A DNA stretch of 7,255 nucleotides. It comes from Dysgonamonadaceae bacterium (GTDB taxonomy: Bacteria > Bacteroidota > Bacteroidia > Bacteroidales > Azobacteroidaceae). Positions 1 to 5,709 of the stretch are shown one piece after another. A program made the position numbers and the translations under genes. Every line of letters starts with the position of its first letter. Positions within the stretch are counted from its first letter, which is position 1. Below the pieces are notes generated by a model. It made no database searches, was not told where the DNA came from, and saw nothing but the letters and a program-made list of their open reading frames with translations. The stretch is taken from the NCBI GenBank assembly GCA_031287395.1, contig JAITTA010000089.1, positions 1 to 7,255 of the forward strand, given 5' to 3'.

Positions 1-216
1 CACATACATACGATTTCCGATTTGAATAGACCTGTCCGGCCCTGTTTTCGCAAACGGGAACACCGGTTTCAAATAAGATTTTTTTAATGAAACAAAGGAA
101 ATAATGCCGGGGAAACCGGCGGAAATAAATCGTAGAGACGGAGTCTGTTCCGTCCATGCAAGGAGTTTATTTTTAAAGAAATAATGATTATATTGACGCG
201 CAGGTGAGGCTAGGTT
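1..216 (-). CDS. Putative partial ORF, out of frame with the ATG before a GA repeat
   Basis: On the minus strand one frame stays open for 72 codons from 216 to the left edge. It begins Asn-Leu-Ala-Ser-Pro-Ala-Arg-Gln and ends Gly-Asn-Arg-Met-Tyr-Val, and I recognise no family. The frame has no start of its own: reading back through the GA tract it meets TAG at 258-256. An ATG at 262-260 lies two codons before the tract. It currently gives Met-Leu, six Glu-Arg pairs, Asp and then TAA at 217-215. Adding one GA unit or losing two would join this ATG to the open frame. What is seen is the frame geometry; that this is a real phase-variable gene is inference. Against it, another minus-strand frame here is also open for 52 codons, so the openness may be partly chance, and the protein sequence is not convincing by eye. 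Confidence 0.25.
132..154. repeat. Small hairpin with a GTAGAGACG arm
   Basis: GACGGA at 137-142 pairs perfectly with TCCGTC at 149-154 around a 6-base loop. The left arm extends as GTAGAGACG, which resembles the arm of short palindromic intergenic repeats that I recall from Bacteroidota genomes, but the matching GTCTCTAC arm is absent. A decayed repeat is one reading and a chance hairpin is another. Confidence 0.25.
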
Positions 217-258
<42 letters not shown>

Positions 259-274
259 ACATAAATAACGAAAC

Positions 275-302
275 AACAAAATTTAATGTGTTAAATTTTG
301 TT
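275..302. repeat. AT-rich perfect inverted repeat (12-bp arms)
   Basis: The arms are AACAAAATTTAA at 275-286 and TTAAATTTTGTT at 291-302, with the 4-base loop TGTG. The stem is almost entirely A-T, so it is not a typical intrinsic terminator. It lies 13 bases before the minus-strand ATG at 262 and between that ATG and a possible promoter at 365-372. It would therefore sit in the leader of any GA-tract transcript. It could also be an operator-like palindrome. Confidence 0.55.
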
Positions 303-364
303 AAAATCAAATTTAGATTATAAGAAAAAATTTGATGCATGGATTATGTTGTGTAAAATCCTGG

Positions 365-372
365 CAAATGTA
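365..372 (-). promoter_or_regulatory. Possible Bacteroidota -7 box reading towards the GA tract
   Basis: The minus strand reads TACATTTG, an exact TAnnTTTG match, about 100 bases before the ATG at 262. No convincing TTTG -33 element is seen at the usual spacing, so this rests on one eight-base match in AT-rich DNA. Confidence 0.25.
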
Positions 373-432
373 ACTGTTTTTTTCTAGAAACGGAAAAAAT
401 CGTGCCAAAAATTTTCAGTGAAGGTAATCGGT

Positions 433-561
433 TTATAATTTCATAGTCAGTTGTACCCTCTTACGTTCCTTATCCACACTCATTACTTTCATTTTGATAT
501 GTTGATGAATGGATACCACTTCCGCCGGGTCGGAAACAAAACGATCGGCCATTTCCGAGAT
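433..561 (-). pseudogene. tex: C-terminal remnant of Tex transcription accessory protein (S1 domain end)
   Basis: The minus-strand frame from 561 encodes 42 residues ending in TAA at 435-433. It contains ISEMADRFVSDP, then EVVSIHQHIK, then VMSVDKERKRVQLTMKL. This is the end of the C-terminal S1 RNA-binding domain of Tex/YhgF proteins, where a 'HIS..ADRFVSDP..VV' stretch followed by 'VDxxRKRIxLxMK' is characteristic. Intact Tex proteins are roughly 700 to 780 residues, so about 95 per cent of the gene is missing. Homology ends exactly where the palindrome at 561-610 begins, and continuing upstream in the same frame meets TAG at 576-574 inside the palindrome. The surviving codons show no internal stop or frameshift, which suggests a recent break. 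It has no start codon in a plausible position and should be non-functional. Confidence 0.85.
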
Positions 562-610
562 TGAAGTGCACCCCTAAAGTTTTGTGTCCAACTTTAGGGG
601 TGCACTTCAA
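561..610. repeat. 50-base perfect inverted repeat, probable IS3-family end remnant
   Basis: Arms 561-581 and 590-610 are perfectly complementary over 21 bp around an 8-base loop. They carry the core GTGCACCCCTAAAG. Read on the minus strand the centre gives AGTTGGACACAAAACTTT. The 'CCCC.AAAGTTGGACAC' pattern is typical of IS3-family (IS150-like) terminal repeats. The outer ends point outwards as in an intact element, but nothing lies between them, so this could be an internally deleted element or a single palindromic end. No matching target duplication is visible in the flanking bases. It sits between the 3' end of fba and the tex remnant. On the minus strand no U-run follows it, so it is not a standard terminator. 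Confidence 0.7.
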
Positions 611-665
611 AGTAAAAACAACCTCCTCTCCTCAGGAATGAATGTTATTTTACTAATTGGAACGT

Positions 666-1658
666 TTACGCTTTTCCCGCGCTACCCAAGACATTTTCTA
701 CTTTGTGCATATAAAGTTTTTTCAGACTTTCACGAGCCGGCCCCAAATATTTTCTCGGATCGAATTCTGCCGGTTGAACGGCGAAAACTTCACGGATTGC
801 AGCAGTCATTGCCAGACGTCCGTCGGAATCGATGTTGATTTTACATACGGCAGAAGAAGCCGCTTTGCGAAGTTGCTCTTCCGGGATGCCGATGGCATCT
901 TTCAATGCACCGCCGTATTTATTGATGATGGCTACCTGATCCTGAGGAACGGAAGAAGCTCCGTGCAATACGATAGGGAATCCCGGAATTCTTTTTTCAA
1001 TTTCTTCGAGGATATCGAAACGCAATGGAGGAGGGACCAGAATTCCTTCGGCATTACGGGTACATTGTTCCGGTTTGAATTTGTTCGCTCCGTGAGAAGT
1101 CCCGATGGAAATGGCCAAAGAATCCACTCCCGTTTTGGATACGAAATCTTCCACCTGATCCGGTTCGGTATAAGTGTGATGTTCTGCAACCACTTCATCT
1201 TCGATACCGGCCAGAACTCCCAGTTCACCTTCAACCGTAACATCATATTTGTGGGCGTATTCCACAACCTGACGGGTCAATTCGATATTTTTTTCATATG
1301 AATGGTGGGAACCGTCGATCATTACAGAAGAAAATCCCATTTCAATACAGCTTTTGCATAATTCAAACGTGTCGCCGTGATCCAGGTGAAGAACAATAGG
1401 AATATTATATCCCAGTTCTTTTGCATATTCTACGGCTCCCTGCGCCATGTAACGAAGTAAAGTCTGATTAGCGTATTTACGGGCCCCGCTGGATACCTGC
1501 AAAATAACCGGAGATTTTTTTTCCACACAAGCCTGAACGATGGCTTGCATCTGTTCCATATTGTTGAAATTAAATGCAGGAATTGCATACTTACCTTCAA
1601 AAGCTTTTTTGAAGATATCGCGGCTGTTGACCAAGCCTAATTCTTTGTAACTTACCAT
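666..1658 (-). CDS. fba: Class II fructose-1,6-bisphosphate aldolase
   Basis: Cytosolic zinc-dependent aldolase that reversibly cleaves fructose-1,6-bisphosphate to dihydroxyacetone phosphate and glyceraldehyde-3-phosphate in glycolysis and gluconeogenesis. The 330-residue protein shows the class II signatures in order: VLHLDHGD (about 89-96; Asp93 general acid/base, His94 zinc ligand), MIDGSHH (113-119), TVEGELG (141-147, the acidic metal-site segment), GTSHGANKF (186-194, His189 zinc ligand), VLHGASSVP (230-238, His232 zinc ligand) and KINIDSD (273-279, phosphate/substrate binding). Length and motifs fit a full-length enzyme, and no alternative start is needed. It has its own promoter at 1711-1745. 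Downstream lie the IS-like palindrome and the tex remnant, and no U-rich terminator is visible after the stop. The enzyme itself shows no anomaly. Confidence 0.98.
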   Translation of the reverse strand: MVSYKELGLVNSRDIFKKAFEGKYAIPAFNFNNMEQMQAIVQACVEKKSPVILQVSSGARKYANQTLLRYMAQGAVEYAKELGYNIPIVLHLDHGDTFELCKSCIEMGFSSVMIDGSHHSYEKNIELTRQVVEYAHKYDVTVEGELGVLAGIEDEVVAEHHTYTEPDQVEDFVSKTGVDSLAISIGTSHGANKFKPEQCTRNAEGILVPPPLRFDILEEIEKRIPGFPIVLHGASSVPQDQVAIINKYGGALKDAIGIPEEQLRKAASSAVCKINIDSDGRLAMTAAIREVFAVQPAEFDPRKYLGPARESLKKLYMHKVENVLGSAGKA

Positions 1659-1710
1659 TTGATTTTGTTATTTATTGAATTTAATAAGACTAATTGCCGA
1701 AATTGATCCG

Positions 1711-1745
1711 CAAAGATACAAAGAATCTCCCAAAGATAGGCAAAA
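1711..1745 (-). promoter_or_regulatory. Promoter of fba (Bacteroidota type)
   Basis: On the minus strand TATCTTTG (1718-1711) matches the TAnnTTTG -7 box, and TTTTG (1745-1741) supplies a -33-like element 22 bases upstream. The fba ATG follows about 52 bases after the -7 box, a normal leader length. A second TATCTTTG lies at 1738-1731 in the same direction and could be an alternative box. Confidence 0.65.
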
Positions 1746-1844
1746 TTTGGAAGAATATAGCGAGTTAAGCGGAAGATTCAACTCATCGCTGATCTGCTGC
1801 ATCGTCATATTGGTTACGTCATTTATAAAATTTATTACTTAAAC

Positions 1845-1875
1845 TTTAGTATATTAATAACTTTGCTTACCTTTG
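1845..1875 (+). promoter_or_regulatory. Promoter of the fluoride riboswitch-antiporter transcript
   Basis: TACCTTTG at 1868-1875 is an exact -7 box. TTTA at 1845-1848 sits 19 bases upstream as a weak -33 element. Transcription would start near 1880-1885, just before the aptamer at 1891. It is divergent from the fba promoter. Confidence 0.65.
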
Positions 1876-1890
1876 CATTGTTATTCAACA

Positions 1891-1945
1891 AGGGGAATGG
1901 AACTTCCCTGTTATAAACCGCTACACGGATAGCTGATAGTTCCTG
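1891..1945 (+). promoter_or_regulatory. Fluoride riboswitch aptamer (crcB motif)
   Basis: This RNA element binds fluoride and switches on fluoride-resistance genes. Conserved blocks appear in the right order: GGGGAATGG (1892-1900), TTCCC (1904-1908), ATAAACCGCT (1913-1922) and AGCTGATAGTTCC (1931-1943), which compares with the family's AACCGCU and AGCUGAUGACUCC. The fold is also present. GGGAA (1893-1897) pairs with TTCCC (1904-1908). The loop GGAAC (1899-1903) pairs with GTTCC (1939-1943) as the pseudoknot. GCTA (1920-1923) pairs with TAGC (1930-1933) as the second hairpin. One deviation is GAUAG where GAUGR is usual. It lies just after a promoter and upstream of a cation:proton antiporter, a gene class known to be linked to this riboswitch. 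Confidence 0.87.
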
Positions 1946-2132
1946 CTTAATTTTAATCTGAAAAGATTATGAGAGATGGGATTTTTCACTTTAACGGCTT
2001 TCTATTCTCCGGCGGACAATTCCAAAGAAATGGTGTTTTTTCTCCGATTCTCCTGCGCGGCAACGATACGGGATAGGCTCGTTATGTCTGATTCCGGTCA
2101 AATCTATTTTTAACACGATTAACATTTTATTT
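1946..2132 (+). other. Long leader between fluoride aptamer and antiporter start
   Basis: These 187 bases should hold the switch's expression platform. Immediately after the aptamer, TAATCT (1954-1959) pairs with AGATTA (1964-1969) around a GAAA tetraloop, and this hairpin overlaps an ATG at 1969-1971. That ATG opens a 35-codon frame ending in TAG at 2074-2076, beginning MRDGIFHFNGF, not recognised as a protein. A run of six T at 2035-2040 is preceded only by a 3-bp CCA/TGG pairing, so I see no good intrinsic terminator. The sequence directly before the antiporter ATG is AT-rich with no Shine-Dalgarno motif, which is usual in this phylum. Confidence 0.4.
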
Positions 2133-3326
2133 ATGCTTACAAGTCTTGTTTACATATTTCTTTTAGGGCTGTCGCTCGGTTGGATATTCAATAAACTGCG
2201 ATTGCCCTCCTTGTTGGGGATGCTGATAACGGGTATCGTTCTCGGCCCTTATGTGCTTAACTTTTTATCGCCGTCATTACTTAACATTTCGGTCGAACTG
2301 CGACAGGTCGCGCTCGTTATTATTCTGATGCGTGCCGGGCTTGCGCTCGATATTAAAGACCTCAAAAAGGTGGGGCGGCCTGCAATACTCATGTGCTTTG
2401 TTCCGGCTTGTTTCGAGATCGCGGGTATGATCCTTATCGCTCCGCCATTATTAGGCATTTCGGTGCTGGAGGCTGCTATTATGGGCGCGGTCGTGGCAGC
2501 GGTATCCCCGGCTATCATCGTTCCGAAGATGCTCTATCTTATGGAAAACAAGATCGGTACAAAAAAAGGCATTCCGCAAATGATTATGGCGGGCGGCTCG
2601 GTGGACGACGTTTTCGTTATCGTCATGTTTGGGGCTTTTACCACCCTTGCCCTCGGCGGTGAGGTATCGGCGGATAGTTTTGTACAAATACCCGTTTCCA
2701 TCATTACCGGGCTGATACTCGGTATTGCAACAGGTTGGTGGCTGACCGTGTTTTTCAAAAAATACCACATGCGCGATTCAATAAAGGTGCTTATCATGCT
2801 GAGCGTCGCTTTCCTGTTTTTGGCTGTCGAAGAATGGCTGAAAGGCACGATTGCCGTATCAGGCCTGCTGGCAGTAATGGCAATGGGGGCGACGATACTG
2901 AAATTTTATCCGGTATTGGCTACCCGCATATCGCCCAAATTCTCAAAACTATGGGTGGCCGCCGAGATTATACTATTCGTAATGGTTGGTGCAACGGTCG
3001 ATATAAAATTCGCGGCGGCGGCAGGGCTGGCAGCGGTGGCTGTGATATTCTTCGCCCTGATGTTCCGCATGGTGGGGGTATTCGTCTGTATGTCGAAAAC
3101 CAAACTCAACATGAAAGAACGGCTGTTCTGTATGATTGCCTATCTGCCTAAAGCGACCGTACAGGCGGCTATCGGTTCGTTGCCGCTGGCAATGGGGTTG
3201 CCCTGCGGTAAGATCGTGCTGACGGTGGCTGTCCTGGCTATTCTGATAACTGCGCCATTGGGAGCGTTCGGCATTGATATAACATACAAAAAACTACTTA
3301 TACATAACAGCCAAACTAAGAAATAA
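2133..3326 (+). CDS. CPA-type cation:proton antiporter (Na_H_Exchanger family), fluoride-riboswitch linked
   Basis: Inner-membrane monovalent cation/proton exchanger of the CPA superfamily, 397 residues and about 11 to 12 hydrophobic segments, with no soluble regulatory domain such as TrkA-N. Visible signatures are the early LPSLLGMLITGIVLGP segment (24-39), MRAGLALD (66-73), AAVSPAIIVPK (122-132; a discontinuous-helix pattern), SVDDV (156-160) and YLPKATVQAA (337-346). The paired aspartates Asp158-Asp159 and Lys340 match the ion-binding Asp-Asp and helix-10 lysine of electrogenic CPA2 antiporters. The start follows an AT-rich leader carrying a fluoride riboswitch, so the likely role is ion or pH homeostasis under fluoride stress; direct fluoride transport is not implied. 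Two 60-base spot counts gave 52 and 58 per cent GC, against about 40 in one fba line, suggesting a different origin. Only a weak 5-bp hairpin (3356-3381) follows. Confidence 0.93.
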   Translation: MLTSLVYIFLLGLSLGWIFNKLRLPSLLGMLITGIVLGPYVLNFLSPSLLNISVELRQVALVIILMRAGLALDIKDLKKVGRPAILMCFVPACFEIAGMILIAPPLLGISVLEAAIMGAVVAAVSPAIIVPKMLYLMENKIGTKKGIPQMIMAGGSVDDVFVIVMFGAFTTLALGGEVSADSFVQIPVSIITGLILGIATGWWLTVFFKKYHMRDSIKVLIMLSVAFLFLAVEEWLKGTIAVSGLLAVMAMGATILKFYPVLATRISPKFSKLWVAAEIILFVMVGATVDIKFAAAAGLAAVAVIFFALMFRMVGVFVCMSKTKLNMKERLFCMIAYLPKATVQAAIGSLPLAMGLPCGKIVLTVAVLAILITAPLGAFGIDITYKKLLIHNSQTKK

Positions 3327-3437
3327 AAATGAAGAATGAAAAACGAAAACGGTATCGCCAATGAGTGGCATGGTGATGGCGTCGTATTCTTTTATGAAAA
3401 ATATGAACAAAAATTTTTTTATTCCGATGTAAATTCA

Positions 3438-3445
3438 TACCTTTG
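3438..3445 (+). promoter_or_regulatory. Promoter -7 box of rpmE2
   Basis: TACCTTTG is an exact TAnnTTTG match, 60 bases before the rpmE2 ATG. A T-run at 3414-3420 occupies the -33 position at 19-base spacing but lacks the G. It allows rpmE2 to be expressed independently of the antiporter. Confidence 0.6.
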
Positions 3446-3505
3446 CAAGCCCAATTTTACCTTAAAGAGTTAATTAAGAAGAAAATAATAATAAAATAAA
3501 AAGCA

Positions 3506-3760
3506 ATGAAACAAGGACTTCATCCGGACAATTATCGTCCGGTCGTATTCAAAGACATGTCGAACGACGATACTTTTATCACGCGTTCTACCATCAACGC
3601 AAGGGAAACCATCGAAATCGACGGAGTAACTTATCCTCTGGTAAAAATTGAAATTTCAAGCAGTTCTCACCCTTTTTATACCGGTAAACAAAAACTGGTG
3701 GACACTGCAGGCCGTGTGGACAAGTTCATGAGTCGTTACGGAAATCGTTCAAAAAAATAA
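3506..3760 (+). CDS. rpmE2: 50S ribosomal protein L31, type B (zinc-independent)
   Basis: Large-subunit ribosomal protein located at the central protuberance, where it helps bridge the two subunits. The 84-residue product starts MKQGLHPDNYRPVVFKD and contains the type B hallmarks SSSHPFYTGKQK (56-67) and GRVDKFMSRYG (69-79). It contains no cysteine at all, so it lacks the CxxC zinc site of the type A (C+) form and should work when zinc is scarce. Length is normal for type B. The start follows an A-rich leader typical of highly expressed genes in this phylum. It has its own promoter upstream and a strong intrinsic terminator 25 bases after the stop, so it appears monocistronic. Confidence 0.98.
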   Translation: MKQGLHPDNYRPVVFKDMSNDDTFITRSTINARETIEIDGVTYPLVKIEISSSSHPFYTGKQKLVDTAGRVDKFMSRYGNRSKK

Positions 3761-3785
3761 AAAATCCGGAACAAAAATATTCAAG

Positions 3786-3816
3786 AAGCTCCGATCGCTC
3801 TCAGCCGGAGCTTTTT
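3786..3816 (+). terminator. Intrinsic terminator of rpmE2
   Basis: AAGCTCCG (3786-3793) pairs perfectly with CGGAGCTT (3806-3813) around a 12-base loop, followed by TTTTT and, after AC, a second T run. It is placed 25 bases after the rpmE2 stop. It separates rpmE2 from the exported-hydrolase operon. Confidence 0.9.
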
Positions 3817-3952
3817 ACTTTTTAAATTTAAAAAAACACAATGAAACGAAGCCTGATTTTTACAAAATCAACAAAGTCCATGATTAAGATAATGATAAGA
3901 TAATAAAAATCATGCGAGTTCCACATGACCGTTAAAAATAAATGATGTACAT

Positions 3953-4735
3953 ATGAAAAAGCAATTGATTCTGTTATTGGCCCTGTGGGGTGTTATTTCT
4001 GTTTCTGAGGCGCAAAATAAACAAACAGAAACAAGATACAATATTTTACTGACCGGGGCGTCCTTTGCCTCCCCTGAAAACGGATGGTTTGAAATCGCAT
4101 GCCGGGAATTACATGCAAATCCCATGAACCGGGCAATAGGAGGAGAAGCCATAGCAAATACTGCAAACCGGATGGCGGATGGCTCCTTATACACCAGGGA
4201 GGAACTTGAAAATATGGATGCCATGGTAATCATGCAGGTACATGACAGGGATGTTTTTGAAAATTCCGGAATAAAGGAAAATTTTCAGGACTATATGATC
4301 CCTTTTGATCGCAATAACTATGCCGCAGCCTTTGATTATGTGATCAAGCGTTACCTCTCCGATTGTTATGAATTACGGAATGATTCGACTTCTAAATACT
4401 ATAAAACCCGTTCCGGTAAACCTGCCGTGATCGTTTTATGTACCAACTGGCACGACGGAAGACCCCTATATAACCATTCGGTGCGGAAACTCGCAGAAAA
4501 ATGGGGGTTGCCTCTGGTGAAATTTGATGAGTACATCGGATTTTCCAGGAACAGCTTGCATCCTGTGACAAAAAAACAGGTAAGCCTGATCTATGCCCAG
4601 GATGAACAGGTCATGGATAAGGGAGACATTTTCGGATGGCACCCTGTCCGGGGAGAAAATTCATACATACAGCAAAGAATGGCTGCTGTTTTTGCTGAAG
4701 AAATGAAAAATATATTACCTTTGAAATTCCAATAA
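3953..4735 (+). CDS. Exported SGNH-hydrolase-like protein (DUF5040 type)
   Basis: 260 residues with a signal peptide (KK, hydrophobic 5-17, likely cleavage after SEA at 20), so it is exported at least to the periplasm. An SGNH-type esterase fold is suggested by LLTGASFAS (32-40, Ser37 as nucleophile in the first block), the AIGGEAIANTANR stretch (61-73, glycine block), MQVHDRD (94-100) where the usual GxND block would be, and DIFGWHP (225-231, candidate Asp225/His230 pair). I recall such proteins as DUF5040 in Bacteroidota. The substrate is unknown; an ester or acetyl group on a glycan is plausible but not shown. The stop is 6 bases before the next start, so the two genes form an operon. The 192 bases upstream, after rpmE2, hold its terminator and no clear TAnnTTTG box. 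Confidence 0.88.
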   Translation: MKKQLILLLALWGVISVSEAQNKQTETRYNILLTGASFASPENGWFEIACRELHANPMNRAIGGEAIANTANRMADGSLYTREELENMDAMVIMQVHDRDVFENSGIKENFQDYMIPFDRNNYAAAFDYVIKRYLSDCYELRNDSTSKYYKTRSGKPAVIVLCTNWHDGRPLYNHSVRKLAEKWGLPLVKFDEYIGFSRNSLHPVTKKQVSLIYAQDEQVMDKGDIFGWHPVRGENSYIQQRMAAVFAEEMKNILPLKFQ

Positions 4736-4741
4736 AAAATC

Positions 4742-5692
4742 ATGAGACGAACATCATTGATAGCCTTGCTTGTTTCTTTTCTTTTCAGTGTTTTCGTGTA
4801 CGCAAACGGAGCGATCTCCCGGAATATTGATAAGGAGACGTTTATCTATTCCAATAAAGACGGAATTTCGTTGAAATTAGATAAATACCGCCTGAGAAAG
4901 TCTGAAGAAAAACAGGCTTGCATCATCTTCCTCTTTGGAGGAAGTTTCAGGGGTGGAACACGTGATGGAGACGGTTTTCTGAAATATTACGATTTTCTGG
5001 CCAACCGGGGTTATACGGTACTCGCAATCGATTACCGGTTGGGATTGAAAGACCTGCGGGATCCGGTTCCGGAAAAGGTAATTCCCGCACTGGAAAATGC
5101 AATTTATATGGCTGTTGAAGATTTGTACGATGCTACGAATTATGCTTTACAACAGGCTTCAAGTTGGCGTATCGATCCTGAAAAGATAATAATTACCGGC
5201 TCAAGCGCCGGTGCAATCGCCGTTTTGCAGGCCGAATACGAATGTAACAGGCAATCTGCAATCTCAAAAAAATTACCCGCAGGTTTCAGATATGCGGGTA
5301 TCATCGGATTTGCCGGCGCAATCTTTTCGCAAGGGGAAATGAAATGGACCGGAAAGGCCGCTCCCATGTTATTTTTTCATGGAGATATGGATGCTACGGT
5401 ACCTTTTTTCAAACTTGAAATTGCCGGTATGCAGTTTTGTGGTTCACAGGCAATTGCCGAACAACTGAAAGTCGCCGGTTCTCCTTATTGCCTGTACCAG
5501 GTATCCGGTTCCAAACATGAAATTTCTTCCAAACCAATGAAAGATAACCTTCCCGAAATACAACGGTTCATTTCTTTATTTGTAGAAAACAAACAACCGC
5601 TGATGATCCATTCCGTTATTGATACGATAGGGAAACGAAGTGATGTTATTCCTTTAACCCCGGAAGATTTTATCAGGAATAATTTTAAATAA
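4742..5692 (+). CDS. Exported alpha/beta-hydrolase (esterase/lipase-like)
   Basis: 316 residues with an N-terminal signal peptide (RR, hydrophobic 5-20, likely cleavage after VYA at 21). The alpha/beta-hydrolase elements appear in order: the oxyanion-hole segment FLFGGSF (63-69), where Phe replaces the usual His of HGG; AIDYRLG (95-101); the nucleophile elbow GSSAG (153-157, Ser155); HGDMDATVP (213-221, Asp217 as catalytic acid); and SGSKHE (255-260, His259). The triad is complete, so it should be an active carboxylesterase or acyl/feruloyl-type esterase; the substrate is not evident. A tail of about 35 residues follows the last core helix and does not look like a type IX sorting domain. It is co-transcribed with the SGNH-like gene 6 bases upstream. 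Its stop lies 17 bases from that of the convergent porX, and no terminator hairpin is seen between them. Confidence 0.93.
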   Translation: MRRTSLIALLVSFLFSVFVYANGAISRNIDKETFIYSNKDGISLKLDKYRLRKSEEKQACIIFLFGGSFRGGTRDGDGFLKYYDFLANRGYTVLAIDYRLGLKDLRDPVPEKVIPALENAIYMAVEDLYDATNYALQQASSWRIDPEKIIITGSSAGAIAVLQAEYECNRQSAISKKLPAGFRYAGIIGFAGAIFSQGEMKWTGKAAPMLFFHGDMDATVPFFKLEIAGMQFCGSQAIAEQLKVAGSPYCLYQVSGSKHEISSKPMKDNLPEIQRFISLFVENKQPLMIHSVIDTIGKRSDVIPLTPEDFIRNNFK

Positions 5693-5709
5693 TTCTTTTC
5701 TGTTGTTTT

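Noticed and set aside
1..87. Plus-strand frame open from the window edge to TAA at 85-87
   Set aside because: Only 28 residues, rich in Arg and Phe, and not recognisable as a protein C-terminus. A shorter tail ending at TAG 27-29 is equally possible.
1..157. Minus-strand ORF from ATG at 157 to the window edge (52 codons)
   Set aside because: No ribosome-binding or promoter signal, unusual composition and no recognisable family. It competes with another open frame in the same DNA.
657..1301. 214-residue plus-strand ORF
   Set aside because: It is the antisense of fba, whose conserved aldolase motifs make the minus strand the coding one.
1969..2076. 35-codon ORF in the antiporter leader as an independent gene
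   Set aside because: Not recognised and too short to judge. It is described as part of the riboswitch leader instead.
2249..3361. Several ORFs of 68 to 138 codons overlapping the antiporter on both strands
   Set aside because: Shadows of the GC-richer antiporter gene, whose membrane segments and Asp-Asp motif are clear.
3356..3381. CGCCA/TGGCG hairpin after the antiporter as a terminator
   Set aside because: Only 5 bp with a 16-base loop and no T run directly after it. A competing GCCA/TGGC pairing exists.
3841..3903. 20-codon ORF (MKRSLIFTK...) before the SGNH-like gene
   Set aside because: Very short, AT-rich, with no family similarity and no clear promoter.
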